Assembly: GCF_006385575.1 (NCBI RefSeq)
Contig: NZ_CP041040.1
Coordinates: 1,550,001 to 1,614,000, forward strand
Source of the DNA: Microbacterium foliorum
Lineage (GTDB): Bacteria; Actinomycetota; Actinomycetes; Actinomycetales; Microbacteriaceae
Length of the DNA stretch: 64,000 nucleotides
Reading direction: 5' to 3'
The translations under genes were made by a program, and so were the position numbers. Below the pieces are notes generated by a model that made no database searches, was not told where the DNA came from, and was given only the letters and a program-made list of their open reading frames with translations. Within the stretch, counting starts at the first letter, position 1. Each line of letters begins with the position of its first letter. Of this stretch, positions 7,701 through 18,226 are shown in pieces.

Positions 7701-8903
7701 ATGATCGCCCAGGACCACCCGAACGACCAGGATGTCGTCATCATCGCCGCCGCGCGCACGCCGCAGGGACGGCTCAAAGGCCAGCTGGCGAGCTTCACCG
7801 CTTCGCAGCTCGGTGCGTTCGCGATCAGGGGCGCGCTCGAACAGGGATCCGTCGATCCGTCTGAGGTGGATGCCGTGATCGTCGGCCAGGTCCTGGCGGC
7901 CGGGTCCGGCCAGAACGCCGCTCGACAGGCGGCGATCGGCGCGGGCATCGGCTGGGACGTTCCCGCACACTCCGTGAACAAGGTCTGCCTGTCGGGTCTC
8001 ACCGCGATCATCGACGCGTCTCGGATGATCCGGACCGGGGACGCGGAGATCGTCGTCGCTGCCGGGATGGAGTCCATGACCAGGGCACCGCACCTGCTCA
8101 TGGGTTCGCGCGACGGATGGACGTACGGCAGCGTCGAGGTGCTCGACCATATGGCGTACGACGGTCTCACGGACGCCTACGACAGAGAGAGCATGGGCGC
8201 GTCGACAGAGCGGCACAACGCCCGCTACGAATTGACCAGGCAAGCGCAGGACCAGGTGGCAGCCCTGTCGCACCAGCGCGCCTCGGCGGCTCAGGCGGCC
8301 GCCGTGTTCGATGACGAGATCGTGCCGGTGGCGGTTCCGCAGCGGCGGGGGGAGCCGGTGCTCGTCACCGCGGACGAGGGAATCAGACCTGACACCACCG
8401 TCGAATCGCTCGCGGGTCTTCGGGCCGCGTTCGCGGAAGGCGGCTCGATCACGGCGGGCAACTCGTCTCAGATCTCCGACGGGGCTTCAGCGGTGATCGT
8501 GACCACCCGTGGCATGGCGGAGGCCAAGGGATGGCCGGTGCTCGTCACGATCGGAGCGAGCGGCCAGACAGCGGGCCCGGACAATTCCCTGCAGGCCCAG
8601 CCTGCCCGCGCCATCGAGCAGGCCTGTCAGAAGCAGGGGATCGCACCGGCGGATCTCGACCTCGTCGAGATCAACGAGGCGTTCGGGGCCGTGGTCGCTC
8701 GATCGCAGGTCGAACTCGGTCTCAGCAGCGACATCGTCAACATCCACGGCGGTGGTATCGCGATAGGCCATCCGATCGGAGCATCCGGCACACGACTCGT
8801 CGTGCACGTCGCCCACGAACTCTCGCGCCGCGGTTCGGGTACCGCTGCCGTCGGGCTCTGCGGCGGCGGCGGTCAGGGTGAGGCGTTGATCCTCACACGC
8901 TGA
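7701..8903 (+). CDS. Acetyl-CoA C-acetyltransferase (thiolase)
   Basis: This 400-residue thiolase has the nucleophilic Cys in NKVCLSGLTAI (about residue 95), a GGGIAIGHPIGASG His motif, and the second Cys in GLCGGGGQGEA near the C-terminus. The blocks AGMESMTRAPHLL and MGASTERHNARYELTRQAQD are AtoB-like. PcaF-type thiolases usually have NRLCGSG, so acetoacetyl-CoA is the favoured substrate. ATG 7701 has GGAGGGG 6 nt upstream. An ATG at 7674 overlapping the scoB stop is also possible. It completes a scoA-scoB-thiolase operon under the IclR regulator. Confidence 0.87.
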   Translation: MIAQDHPNDQDVVIIAAARTPQGRLKGQLASFTASQLGAFAIRGALEQGSVDPSEVDAVIVGQVLAAGSGQNAARQAAIGAGIGWDVPAHSVNKVCLSGLTAIIDASRMIRTGDAEIVVAAGMESMTRAPHLLMGSRDGWTYGSVEVLDHMAYDGLTDAYDRESMGASTERHNARYELTRQAQDQVAALSHQRASAAQAAAVFDDEIVPVAVPQRRGEPVLVTADEGIRPDTTVESLAGLRAAFAEGGSITAGNSSQISDGASAVIVTTRGMAEAKGWPVLVTIGASGQTAGPDNSLQAQPARAIEQACQKQGIAPADLDLVEINEAFGAVVARSQVELGLSSDIVNIHGGGIAIGHPIGASGTRLVVHVAHELSRRGSGTAAVGLCGGGGQGEALILTR

Positions 8904-8914
8904 GAAGTCAGAAG

Positions 8915-9193
8915 TCAGCGCTTGAGGGGCTTGATGCCCTTCGACTCCTTCTTGGCTTCCTTCTCGTGTTCTCTCTGCTGCTTCGCGTAGACGGGGGAGT
9001 CCGGCGAGACGGGGCGTCCCTGCTTCGCGCGCCGAGTGTCGATCACCGCGCCGATCGCGAGGGCCAGGCTGATGCCCCAGCTCACCCACGCGAGCGCGGA
9101 TCGCCACGTGAGCCGCGTGTCGCGGGAGCCGCGGAGCAGGGTGGTTCCCGTCATGATCGCGCCAAGGAGTCCGGTTCCCGAGAGGTAGTTCAT
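8915..9193 (-). CDS. Small membrane protein of unknown function
   Basis: The 92-residue protein has two hydrophobic segments (about 5-18 and 30-50) and a Lys/Glu-rich cytoplasmic tail (KQQREHEKEAKKESKG). I do not recognise a family. It is convergent with the thiolase gene, with an 11-nt gap. A TAGCGT box 6 nt before the ATG suggests a leaderless mRNA. Confidence 0.65.
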   Translation of the reverse strand: MNYLSGTGLLGAIMTGTTLLRGSRDTRLTWRSALAWVSWGISLALAIGAVIDTRRAKQGRPVSPDSPVYAKQQREHEKEAKKESKGIKPLKR

Positions 9194-9199
9194 GCCCTC

Positions 9200-9205
9200 A
9201 CGCTA
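9200..9205 (-). promoter_or_regulatory. -10 box TAGCGT before the small membrane protein
   Basis: On the reverse strand TAGCGT is followed by GAGGGC and then the ATG at 9193, the same 6-nt leaderless spacing as elsewhere. Confidence 0.45.
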
Positions 9206-9310
9206 CCTTCCGACGGCCACGCGGCGCTCAGCCTTGACAATCGGGTGCGGATTCTGTCACGGGAAGGTGCGACGAGCGGCCGGCATCCAGGCGCGGTTCT
9301 GACGGGCGCG

Positions 9311-9417
9311 GTACACTGGGCGAGTCGCGGCTCGCCCGCGGCCGCAATCCGTGTATCTACCGGCCGCCGGCTTTCCGGCGGACAGCGGCGGCACCCGACC
9401 CCGCGTCTGCGGACGCG
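9311..9417 (+). promoter_or_regulatory. Structured leader with three perfect hairpins upstream of an MFS gene
   Basis: Three GC-rich stem-loops follow one another: GGGCGAG/CTCGCCC (9318-9337), CCGCCGG/CCGGCGG with a 4-nt loop (9364-9381), and CGCGTC/GACGCG (9402-9417). The first is flanked by GTACAC (9311) and GTGTAT (9351), which could form an outer stem. TACACT at 9312 could be a -10 box, in which case only the last two hairpins would be fully transcribed. No riboswitch class is recognised. Confidence 0.45.
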
Positions 9418-9426
9418 CGAGAGCCC

Positions 9427-10692
9427 ATGACACACGCAACACCAACCCCTCAGAACCACGCCCCGACGTCGACGCCGGACTCACCAGGGCTGCTCCGCAT
9501 CGCGGGCCTGCCGTACTTCATCATCGCGTTCATCGCCCGACTGCCGTTCGCGATGATGGTCGTCGGGGTCCTGACCGTCGTCGTGTCGGCGCGCGGCTCG
9601 CTCTCGCTCGGCGGACTCACCTCCGCAGCGGTCGGCCTGGGCACGGCGTGCTTCGGGCCCCTGCTGGGCGCCGCCGCAGATCGCTTCGGGCAGCGCATGG
9701 TGCTGCTGATCCTGGCGATCGCCAACGGGGCGATGCTGGTGCTCTTCACGGTCGTCGTCTACGCGGGTGGAGCCGACGCCCTCGTGCTGATCGCCGCCTT
9801 CGGCATCGGCGCGACGGCGCCGCAGGTCGCCCCCATGTCTCGCTCCAGGCTCGTCACGATGATCGCGGACCGGATGCCGGAGGCACTCCGCACCCGCACC
9901 GTCTCGGGCACCATGGCGTATGAGTCCGCTGCCGATGAGACCGTGTTCGTGTTCGGACCCTTCATCGTCGGCATCCTCGCGTCGGTCATCGCCCCCTGGG
10001 CCCCGCTGATCGGTGCGGCTGTGCTCACAGTCGTGTTCGTCGGCGCATTCGCCCTGCATCCGAGCGCGCGCATCGTGTCCGTGCACCGAGATGAAAACGG
10101 CAGAGCCCCGTCGGCGGTGTCGGAGCTCTTCAGCCCGCGTCTGCTGATCGTCGTCGTCGGCATCCTCGGAGTGGGGATGTTCTTCGGCACGATGCTCACA
10201 GCGCTCACCTCCTTCATGGCCGATCGAGGCGCCCCCGAGCAGGCCGGACTCCTCTACGGCGTCATGGGCGTCGGTTCGGCGATCCTCGCCCTCGGCGTCG
10301 CCTGGCTTCCGGTGCGGTTCTCGCTGCGCGCGCGTTGGCTGGTGTTCTCCGGCATCCTTCTCGGAGGCAGCCTGCTGTTGCTCCTCGTCGACTCGCCCGC
10401 GATGATGATGGTCGCCCTGGCCATCATGGGCATCGGAATCGGACCCACGTTGGTGACCCAGTACAGCTTCGGTGCCGCGCGCAGCCCGCTCGGACGCTCG
10501 GCCACGGTGATGACGATGCTCGGTTCGGGGATAGTCGTCGGTCAGTCCCTCGGCGCGGCGGTGGCAGGAGAGCTCGCCGAGAACGTGGGAACGGGCAGCG
10601 CCCTCGTCCTGCCGATCATCGCCGCGGCGATAGCGTTCACTGCAGGGCTTGTCAACTGGAGGCTGAGCGTCGCTCGACCTCGCGTAGCCTGA
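9427..10692 (+). CDS. MFS transporter (12 TM)
   Basis: The 421-residue integral membrane protein has about twelve hydrophobic segments. The loop between helices 2 and 3 is GAAADRFGQRMVLL, and a central cytoplasmic loop (HPSARIVSVHRDENGR) lies near residue 215. The first 25 residues are Pro/Thr-rich and hydrophilic. The pattern resembles actinobacterial MFS proteins of unknown substrate. No clear Shine-Dalgarno sequence precedes the ATG, and a hairpin-rich leader of about 100 nt lies upstream, so expression may be controlled after transcription initiation. Confidence 0.82.
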   Translation: MTHATPTPQNHAPTSTPDSPGLLRIAGLPYFIIAFIARLPFAMMVVGVLTVVVSARGSLSLGGLTSAAVGLGTACFGPLLGAAADRFGQRMVLLILAIANGAMLVLFTVVVYAGGADALVLIAAFGIGATAPQVAPMSRSRLVTMIADRMPEALRTRTVSGTMAYESAADETVFVFGPFIVGILASVIAPWAPLIGAAVLTVVFVGAFALHPSARIVSVHRDENGRAPSAVSELFSPRLLIVVVGILGVGMFFGTMLTALTSFMADRGAPEQAGLLYGVMGVGSAILALGVAWLPVRFSLRARWLVFSGILLGGSLLLLLVDSPAMMMVALAIMGIGIGPTLVTQYSFGAARSPLGRSATVMTMLGSGIVVGQSLGAAVAGELAENVGTGSALVLPIIAAAIAFTAGLVNWRLSVARPRVA

Positions 10693-10728
10693 GGAACACC
10701 CCCACTGCATCGTCAGGAGCACTCACCC

Positions 10729-12138
10729 ATGTCAGTCGCAGATTTCGTCGTCGTCGCCAACCGACTTCCCGTCGACCGGGTCGTGGGTCCTGACGGAGAC
10801 GAGGAGTGGCGGACGTCTCCCGGCGGTCTGGTCGCAGCTCTCGAGCCGATGATGCGCAGCGCCCGCGGGGCCTGGGTCGGATGGCCGGGACAGCCCGACC
10901 TCGAGTTGGACCGATTCGAGATCAACGGCATCGACCTGATCCCCGTGCCGCTCAGCGCCGAAGAGGTCGCCGACTACTACGAGGGCTTCGCCAACGACAC
11001 GATCTGGCCGCTGTACCACGACGTCATCGCGCCGCCGCAGTACCACCGCGAGTGGTGGGAGGCATACGTCAAGGTCAACCGCCGGTTCGCAGAGGCTGCT
11101 GCCGACGTCGTCGCCCCCGACGGCACGGTCTGGGTGCACGACTATCAGCTGCAGTTGGTGCCGCAGATGATCCGGGAGCTGAGACCGGACGTCACGATCG
11201 GCTATTTCCACCACATCCCGTTCCCGGCGCACGGCCTCTACGCCCAGCTGCCCTGGCGGGATCAGGTCCTCAAGGGGCTCCTCGGTGCCGATGTCATCGG
11301 ATTCCAGCGTGCGCAGGACGCCACGTACTTCCTGACCGCGGTCCGCCGTCGCCTGCGCTACGAGGTCAAGGGCTCGGCAGTGGCGATCCCGACGGACGAC
11401 GGAAGCACCCGCACTGCGGTCGCCCGGGCGTTCCCGATCTCCATCGACACGGCTCCGTATCTCGAGCTCGCGGCCCGCCCAGAGGTGCGGGCGCGTGCCG
11501 CTGAGATCAGGGAGAGTCTCGGCAACCCGAAGAAGATCCTGCTGGGCGTCGACCGGCTCGACTACACGAAGGGCATCCGCCACCGCATCAAGGCGTACGG
11601 CGAGCTCCTCGAAGACGGTCGGCTGAGCGTCGACGACGTCACGTTCGTGCAGGTCGCGAGTCCGAGCCGTGAGCGCGTCGATGCCTACGTGCACCTGCGA
11701 GACGAGATCGAGCTGGCCGTCGGGCGCATCAACGGCGATCACGACACCATGGGCCACACTGCGATCCGCTATCTGCACCAGGGGTATCCGCGAGAAGAGA
11801 TGGTCGCGCTGTACCTCGCTGCCGACGTCATGCTCGTGACGGCCCTGCGCGACGGCATGAACCTCGTGGCGAAGGAGTACGTGGCGACTCGAGCTGACAA
11901 CCGCGGCGTGCTCGTGCTGAGCGAGTTCACGGGTGCGGCCGATGAGCTGCGACAGGCGGTGCGGGTCAACCCGCACGACATCGCCGGGTTGAAGGACGCG
12001 ATCATGACGGCGGTCGCCATGACGCCGGCCGAGCAGGGCAAGAGGATGCGGTCGCTGCGGCGCCGAGTGCTCGAGAACGACGTGAACGCCTGGTCGTCGT
12101 CGTTCCTCCGCGCGCTCGCAGACGTCCGCCGACGCTGA
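10729..12138 (+). CDS. otsA: Trehalose-6-phosphate synthase
   Basis: OtsA joins UDP- or GDP-glucose to glucose-6-phosphate in the cytoplasm. This 469-residue GT20 enzyme shows VVVANRLPVD at the N-terminus, WVHDYQLQLVPQMIR (about residue 135), IGYFHHIPFPAHGLYAQLPW, LLGVDRLDYTKGIRHR (about 270), and the C-terminal ALRDGMNLVAKEYVA donor-binding motif. All family blocks are present and the length is normal. AGGAG lies 9-13 nt before the ATG. otsB follows after 45 nt on the same strand, so the two steps of the pathway are paired. Confidence 0.96.
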   Translation: MSVADFVVVANRLPVDRVVGPDGDEEWRTSPGGLVAALEPMMRSARGAWVGWPGQPDLELDRFEINGIDLIPVPLSAEEVADYYEGFANDTIWPLYHDVIAPPQYHREWWEAYVKVNRRFAEAAADVVAPDGTVWVHDYQLQLVPQMIRELRPDVTIGYFHHIPFPAHGLYAQLPWRDQVLKGLLGADVIGFQRAQDATYFLTAVRRRLRYEVKGSAVAIPTDDGSTRTAVARAFPISIDTAPYLELAARPEVRARAAEIRESLGNPKKILLGVDRLDYTKGIRHRIKAYGELLEDGRLSVDDVTFVQVASPSRERVDAYVHLRDEIELAVGRINGDHDTMGHTAIRYLHQGYPREEMVALYLAADVMLVTALRDGMNLVAKEYVATRADNRGVLVLSEFTGAADELRQAVRVNPHDIAGLKDAIMTAVAMTPAEQGKRMRSLRRRVLENDVNAWSSSFLRALADVRRR

Positions 12139-12183
12139 TCCGCCGGGTCATACTGGGAGGACACCGCCTCGATTGGAGACTCT

Positions 12184-12981
12184 GTGACCCGTAACTGGAC
12201 CCCCGGAGAAGCAGACCCGGCGCTGAGCGCCATCGCCGCCACGCCCAGACTGGTCGTCGCACTGGACTTCGACGGCACGGCGTCTCCGCTCGTCCCCGAC
12301 CCGATGGCAGCCCGGGCGCTGCCTGAGGTCGCGACGCAGGTCGCTCGGCTCGCTGCCCTCCCTGACACGGTGGTCGCCTACGTCTCGGGCCGCAGCATGC
12401 ACGACCTGAGGGTCATCACCGAGCACACGGACGATTCGCTGATCGCTCTGGCCGGTTCGCACGGTGCCCAGTACTGGTACCCGGGTGTCGGCGATGCCGC
12501 ATCCGGCGGCGCCGAGTCCGCCGAGGGCTCCCGCGAGGAGCTGTGGGAGGCCGCGCGACCGATCATCGATCGCTACGAGGGTGCCGAGCTCGAACCGAAG
12601 ACCTTCGGCATGGGGGTGCACACGCGCACCGCCACGCCCGAGGTCGAGAAGGCGGTCTTCTCCGAGATCGATGCCCTGGCGGCCGAGCGCTTCCCGCACT
12701 GGCGGCGGCGCGCCGGTCATCGCGTGCTGGAGTTCTCATCCCGGAACGAGGGGAAGGACGCCGCGATGGCCGCCCTTCGCGAGCATTTCGATGCGACGGC
12801 GATCCTCTTCGCCGGCGACGACGTCACGGACGAGGACGCGATGAGGGTGCTCGCCGGCGATGATCTGGGCGTGCGCGTGGGCCCGGGGGAGAGCGCCGCC
12901 GAGCTCCGTGTGGAGAACCCACAAGAGATCGCCCTGCTTCTGGAGGCGCTCGCGGACGAGCGCACCTCCCGGCGGGAATAG
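12184..12981 (+). CDS. otsB: Trehalose-6-phosphate phosphatase
   Basis: This 265-residue HAD-superfamily phosphatase removes phosphate from trehalose-6-phosphate. The nucleophile motif DFDGTASPL is near residue 27, the second motif is YVSGRS (about 64), and FAGDDVTDEDAM (about 205) carries the Mg-binding acidic residues. The GTG start has GGAG 8 nt upstream. Its stop codon TAG overlaps the -10 box (TAGACT) proposed for the downstream ilvD gene. Confidence 0.94.
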   Translation: MTRNWTPGEADPALSAIAATPRLVVALDFDGTASPLVPDPMAARALPEVATQVARLAALPDTVVAYVSGRSMHDLRVITEHTDDSLIALAGSHGAQYWYPGVGDAASGGAESAEGSREELWEAARPIIDRYEGAELEPKTFGMGVHTRTATPEVEKAVFSEIDALAAERFPHWRRRAGHRVLEFSSRNEGKDAAMAALREHFDATAILFAGDDVTDEDAMRVLAGDDLGVRVGPGESAAELRVENPQEIALLLEALADERTSRRE

Positions 12982-12984
12982 ACT
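12979..12984 (+). promoter_or_regulatory. -10 box TAGACT before ilvD
   Basis: TAGACT overlaps the otsB stop codon and is 6 nt from the ilvD ATG, predicting a leaderless ilvD transcript. No Shine-Dalgarno sequence is present. Confidence 0.5.
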
Positions 12985-12990
12985 TCCGTC

Positions 12991-14709
12991 ATGTCCTCGC
13001 ATGATCCCTCCAGCAGCGCGCCCATCGACATCAAGCCCCGCAGCCGCGTCGTCACCGACGGCATCGAGGCGACGACCTCCCGAGGTATGCTCCGTGCCGT
13101 CGGCATGGGCGACGCCGACTGGGACAAGCCCCAGATCGGCATCGCGTCCAGCTGGAACGAGATCACGCCCTGCAACCTGAGCCTCGATCGTCTCGCGCAG
13201 GGCGCGAAAGAGGGCGTGCACTCGGGCGGCGGCTACCCGCTGCAGTTCGGCACGATCTCGGTGTCCGACGGAATCTCGATGGGCCACGAGGGCATGCACT
13301 TCTCGCTGGTGTCTCGCGAGGTCATCGCGGACTCGGTCGAGACCGTGATGATGGCCGAGCGTCTCGACGGGTCGGTGCTGCTCGCCGGCTGCGACAAGTC
13401 GATCCCCGGCATGCTCATGGCCAGCGCCCGACTCGACCTCTCTAGTGTCTTCCTCTACGCCGGCTCGATCGCACCCGGGTGGGTCAAGCTGTCGGACGGC
13501 ACCGAGAAGGACGTCACCATCATCGACTCGTTCGAGGCCGTCGGCGCGTGCCGTGCGGGCCTCATGAGCGAAGAGGACCTCAAGCGCATCGAATGCGCGA
13601 TCGCCCCCGGTGAAGGCGCCTGTGGAGGCATGTACACGGCGAACACCATGGCCTCGGTCGCCGAGGCGCTCGGCCTGAGCCTCCCCGGCTCGGCCGCCCC
13701 GCCCGCTGCCGACCGTCGCCGCGACTACTTCGCGCACCGCTCGGGCGAGGCCGTCGTGAACCTGCTCCGTCAGGGCATCACGACCCGCGACATCCTCACC
13801 AAGGAGGCGTTCGAGAACGCGATCGCCCTCGCGATGGCCCTCGGCGGCTCGACGAACGTCGTGCTGCACCTGCTCGCCATCGCACGCGAGGCCGAGATCG
13901 ATCTGAGCCTGCACGACTTCAACCGCATCGGCGACAAGGTGCCGCACGTGGCCGACATGAAGCCGTTCGGCAAGTACGTCATGAACGACGTCGACCGTCA
14001 CGGCGGCATCCCGGTGATCATGAAGGCGATGCTCGACGAGGGCCTGCTGCACGGCGACGCGCTCACCGTGACGGGCAAGACGCTCGCCGAGAACCTGGCT
14101 GACCTCGACCCCCAGCCGATCGACGGCGAGGTCATCCATACGTTCGACAACCCGATCCACGCGACCGGCGGCCTGACGATCCTGCACGGGTCGCTCGCCC
14201 CCGAGGGCGCGGTCGTGAAGACCGCAGGCTTCGACGCGGCCGTCTTCGAAGGGCCCGCTCGGGTGTTCGAGCGCGAGCGTGCGGCGATGGATGCCGTGGC
14301 GAACGGCGAGATCGAGGCCGGCACGGTCATCGTGATCCGTTACGAGGGTCCCAAGGGCGGACCGGGTATGCGCGAGATGCTCGCGATCACTGCGGCCATC
14401 AAGGGCGCGGGGCTCGGAAAAGATGTACTACTCTTGACTGACGGACGATTCTCAGGCGGCACAACCGGCCTGTGCATCGGCCACATAGCACCCGAAGCGG
14501 TGGACGCAGGTCCTATCGCCTTCGTGCGCGATGGTGATCTGATACGGGTCGATATCGCAGCTCGCTCTCTCGACCTACTCGTCGACGAGGCGGAGCTCGC
14601 CTCCCGCCGCTCTGGCTGGGAGCCGCTACCCCCGCGCTATACCCGTGGCGTTCTTGCCAAGTACTCGCGTCTCGTGCGGTCCGCCGCCGAGGGCGCGACG
14701 ACCGGCTGA
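12991..14709 (+). CDS. ilvD: Dihydroxy-acid dehydratase
   Basis: IlvD dehydrates dihydroxy-isovalerate and dihydroxy-methylvalerate in valine and isoleucine synthesis. This 572-residue enzyme has the Fe-S cysteines expected for the family: ITPCNLS (about C61), GCDKSIPGM (C134) and [13 protein letters not shown] (C211). It also has [12 protein letters not shown] near the C-terminus. It opens the ilv block but is 59 nt from ilvB and has its own leaderless-type promoter. Codon use changes sharply from about 14416 to 14660 (CTA, TTG, ATA, GTA, CGA, TCA), while the protein stays canonical. Confidence 0.96.
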   Translation: MSSHDPSSSAPIDIKPRSRVVTDGIEATTSRGMLRAVGMGDADWDKPQIGIASSWNEITPCNLSLDRLAQGAKEGVHSGGGYPLQFGTISVSDGISMGHEGMHFSLVSREVIADSVETVMMAERLDGSVLLAGCDKSIPGMLMASARLDLSSVFLYAGSIAPGWVKLSDGTEKDVTIIDSFEAVGACRAGLMSEEDLKRIECAIAPGEGACGGMYTANTMASVAEALGLSLPGSAAPPAADRRRDYFAHRSGEAVVNLLRQGITTRDILTKEAFENAIALAMALGGSTNVVLHLLAIAREAEIDLSLHDFNRIGDKVPHVADMKPFGKYVMNDVDRHGGIPVIMKAMLDEGLLHGDALTVTGKTLAENLADLDPQPIDGEVIHTFDNPIHATGGLTILHGSLAPEGAVVKTAGFDAAVFEGPARVFERERAAMDAVANGEIEAGTVIVIRYEGPKGGPGMREMLAITAAIKGAGLGKDVLLLTDGRFSGGTTGLCIGHIAPEAVDAGPIAFVRDGDLIRVDIAARSLDLLVDEAELASRRSGWEPLPPRYTRGVLAKYSRLVRSAAEGATTG

Positions 14710-14768
14710 TCCGCGTCGGCCCGGCTTCCCGCCTCCGACGTCGCCTACAGACCATCAGAAGGAGTGTC

Positions 14769-16571
14769 ATGACTGCTGACACCGTCTCGGCTGTGCCGAG
14801 GCCGCCCGCGCCCAAATCCGCCGCACCGGAGATCTCCGGAGCAGAGGCCGTCGTCCGCACGCTCGAGCTCCTCGGCGTCAAGGACGTCTTCGGCCTTCCC
14901 GGCGGCGCGATCCTCCCCGTCTACGACCCGCTCATGGATGCGGCCGAGCTTCGGCACATCCTGGTGCGCCACGAGCAGGGAGCGGGCCACGCCGCCGAGG
15001 GCTATGCATCGTCGTCGGGCAAGGTCGGCGTCTGCATCGCGACCTCCGGCCCCGGTGCGACCAACCTCGTGACCGCGATCGCCGACGCCTACATGGACTC
15101 GGTGCCGCTGCTCGCGATCACCGGGCAGGTGTTCTCGACGCTGATGGGCACCGACGCATTCCAGGAGGCCGACATCGTCGGCATCACGATGCCGGTGACG
15201 AAGCACTCCTTCCTCGTGAAGGACGCATCCGAGATCCCCGGCGCCATCGCGGCGGCGTACGAGATCGCATCGACGGGCCGCCCCGGTCCGGTGCTCGTCG
15301 ACATCACCAAGGACGCACAGCAGGCCATGGCGCCGTTCGTCTGGCCGCCCAAGTACGACCTGCCGGGATACCGCCCCGTGACGAAGGCCCACGGCAAGCA
15401 GATCCAGGCGGCCGCTGCGCTCCTGGCCGAGGCCAAGAAGCCGGTGCTCTACGTGGGCGGCGGAGTGATCCGCGGCCGCGCGTCGGCCGAGCTGCTCGCC
15501 CTGGCCGAGACGACCAACGCACCGGTCGTGACGACGCTGATGGCGCGCGGCGCGTTCCCCGACTCGCACCAGCAGCACCTGGGCATGCCCGGCATGCACG
15601 GCACCGTCCCGGCGGTGCTGGCGCTGCAAGAGGCCGACCTCATCGTGTCGCTCGGCGCGAGGTTCGACGACCGCGTGACCGGCAAGGCCGCGTTGTTCGC
15701 GCCGAACGCCAAGGTCGTGCACGTCGACATCGACCCCGCGGAGATCTCGAAGATCCGCACGGCTGACGTGCCGATCGTGGGTGACGTCCGCGACGTGCTG
15801 GTCGATCTCGAGTCCGCGTTCCGCACGGCCGTCAGCACGACGACTCCCGACACCGAGGAGTGGTGGTCGTACCTCGACGGCCTGCGTACCGAGTTCCCTC
15901 TCGGATACGCGCCGACGACCGACGGTCTGCTCGCGCCGCAGTACGTGATCCAGCGGATCGGCGAGCTGACCGGCCCTGAGGGCATCTACGCCGCAGGCGT
16001 GGGACAGCACCAGATGTGGGCTGCGCAGTTCATCAAGTACGAGCGGCCCAACGCGTGGCTGAACTCCGGGGGAGCGGGAACGATGGGCTACTCCGTCCCC
16101 GCCGCCATGGGCGCCAAGGTCGCCGAGCCCGACCGCGTCGTGTGGGCGATCGACGGCGACGGATGCTTCCAGATGACGAATCAGGAGCTCGCGACCTGCA
16201 CGATCAACAACATCCCGATCAAGGTCGCGATCATCAACAACTCCTCGCTGGGCATGGTGCGCCAGTGGCAGACGCTGTTCTACGACGGCCGTCACTCGAA
16301 CACCGATCTGAACACGGGACACGGTACTGTGCGCATCCCCGACTTCGTGAAGCTCGCCGAGGCCTACGGCTGCCTCGCGATCCGCGTCGAGAAGGAAGAG
16401 GAGGTGGATGCGGCGATCAAGCTCGCTCTCGAGACCAACGACCGCCCCGTCGTCATCGACTTCGTCGTCAGCGCCGACTCCATGGTCTGGCCGATGGTTC
16501 CCCAGGGCGTGAGCAACAGCTACGTCCAGTACGCCCGCGAGCACGCGCCCGCATTCGACGAGGAGGACTGA
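14769..16571 (+). CDS. ilvB: Acetolactate synthase large (catalytic) subunit
   Basis: This thiamine-diphosphate enzyme makes acetolactate or acetohydroxybutyrate, the first common step to branched-chain amino acids. The 600-residue protein has the catalytic Glu in [16 protein letters not shown] (about residue 60), the FAD-binding central domain, and the ThDP motif from DGDGCFQ to INNSSLG (about 465-495). AGAAGGAG precedes the ATG. ilvN begins 2 nt after its stop, so the holoenzyme subunits are cotranslated. No leader peptide is visible in the 59 nt upstream. Confidence 0.97.
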   Translation: MTADTVSAVPRPPAPKSAAPEISGAEAVVRTLELLGVKDVFGLPGGAILPVYDPLMDAAELRHILVRHEQGAGHAAEGYASSSGKVGVCIATSGPGATNLVTAIADAYMDSVPLLAITGQVFSTLMGTDAFQEADIVGITMPVTKHSFLVKDASEIPGAIAAAYEIASTGRPGPVLVDITKDAQQAMAPFVWPPKYDLPGYRPVTKAHGKQIQAAAALLAEAKKPVLYVGGGVIRGRASAELLALAETTNAPVVTTLMARGAFPDSHQQHLGMPGMHGTVPAVLALQEADLIVSLGARFDDRVTGKAALFAPNAKVVHVDIDPAEISKIRTADVPIVGDVRDVLVDLESAFRTAVSTTTPDTEEWWSYLDGLRTEFPLGYAPTTDGLLAPQYVIQRIGELTGPEGIYAAGVGQHQMWAAQFIKYERPNAWLNSGGAGTMGYSVPAAMGAKVAEPDRVVWAIDGDGCFQMTNQELATCTINNIPIKVAIINNSSLGMVRQWQTLFYDGRHSNTDLNTGHGTVRIPDFVKLAEAYGCLAIRVEKEEEVDAAIKLALETNDRPVVIDFVVSADSMVWPMVPQGVSNSYVQYAREHAPAFDEED

Positions 16572-16573
16572 CC

Positions 16574-17083
16574 ATGTCGACTCACGTGCTGAGCCTCCTT
16601 GTGGAGAACACCCCCGGTCTGCTGACCCGTGTCGCAGGTCTGTTCGCGCGCCGCGGCTTCAACATCGACTCGCTCGCTGTGGGCGTGACCGAGGTGCCCG
16701 GCATCTCGCGCATCACCGTCGTCGTCGACCTCGAGGACCTGCCTCTCGAACAGGTGACCAAGCAGCTCAACAAGCTGATCAACGTCATCAAGATCGTGGA
16801 ACTCGACTTCCCGACCTCGGTGCAGCGCGAGCACATGCTCGTCAAGGTGCGCACCGACAACGCGAACAGGTCGAATGTCATCGAGGTCGCCAACCTGTTC
16901 CGCGCCTCGGTCGTGGACTACGCGTCCGACGCGCTGGTGATCGAGGTCACCGGCGATCGGGGCAAGGTCGACGCCATGCTCCGCGCTCTCGAGCCGTTCG
17001 GCATCAAGGAGATCGCGCAGTCGGGTCTCCTCGCCATCGGCCGTGGCGGCAAGAGCATCACCGAGCGCGTCCTGCGCGGCTGA
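16574..17083 (+). CDS. ilvN: Acetolactate synthase small (regulatory) subunit
   Basis: This 169-residue regulatory subunit has an N-terminal ACT domain starting LSLLVENTPGLLTRVAGLFARRG, the usual site of valine feedback binding. A C-terminal domain follows (EVANLFRASVVDYASDALVIEVTG). It activates IlvB and confers feedback inhibition. GAGGAG within the ilvB end serves as its ribosome-binding site. Its length and sequence are canonical. Confidence 0.96.
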   Translation: MSTHVLSLLVENTPGLLTRVAGLFARRGFNIDSLAVGVTEVPGISRITVVVDLEDLPLEQVTKQLNKLINVIKIVELDFPTSVQREHMLVKVRTDNANRSNVIEVANLFRASVVDYASDALVIEVTGDRGKVDAMLRALEPFGIKEIAQSGLLAIGRGGKSITERVLRG

Positions 17084-18157
<1,074 letters not shown>

Positions 18158-18176
18158 CGCTGATCTGACGTACGAA

Positions 18177-18211
18177 CGAAGGGCCCGGTGCGATCCGCAC
18201 CGGGCCCTTCG
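18177..18211. terminator. Bidirectional terminator between ilvC and a convergent membrane gene
   Basis: CGAAGGGCCCGGTGC and GCACCGGGCCCTTCG form a perfect 15-bp stem with a 5-nt loop. There is no long T-run on the plus strand. Confidence 0.85.
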
Positions 18212-18226
18212 TCGTGCCGAGGGAGA

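Noticed and set aside
12736..12863. Frameshift or broken gene in otsB
   Set aside because: The frame is continuous through DFDGT, SGR and GDDVTDEDAM, with normal length.
12736..14187. 483-residue reverse-strand frame opposite otsB and ilvD
   Set aside because: Low-complexity composition and complete overlap with canonical ilvD; a codon-bias shadow.
14710..14768. Attenuator or leader peptide before ilvB
   Set aside because: The 59-nt gap has no start codon followed by branched-chain codons and no strong hairpin.
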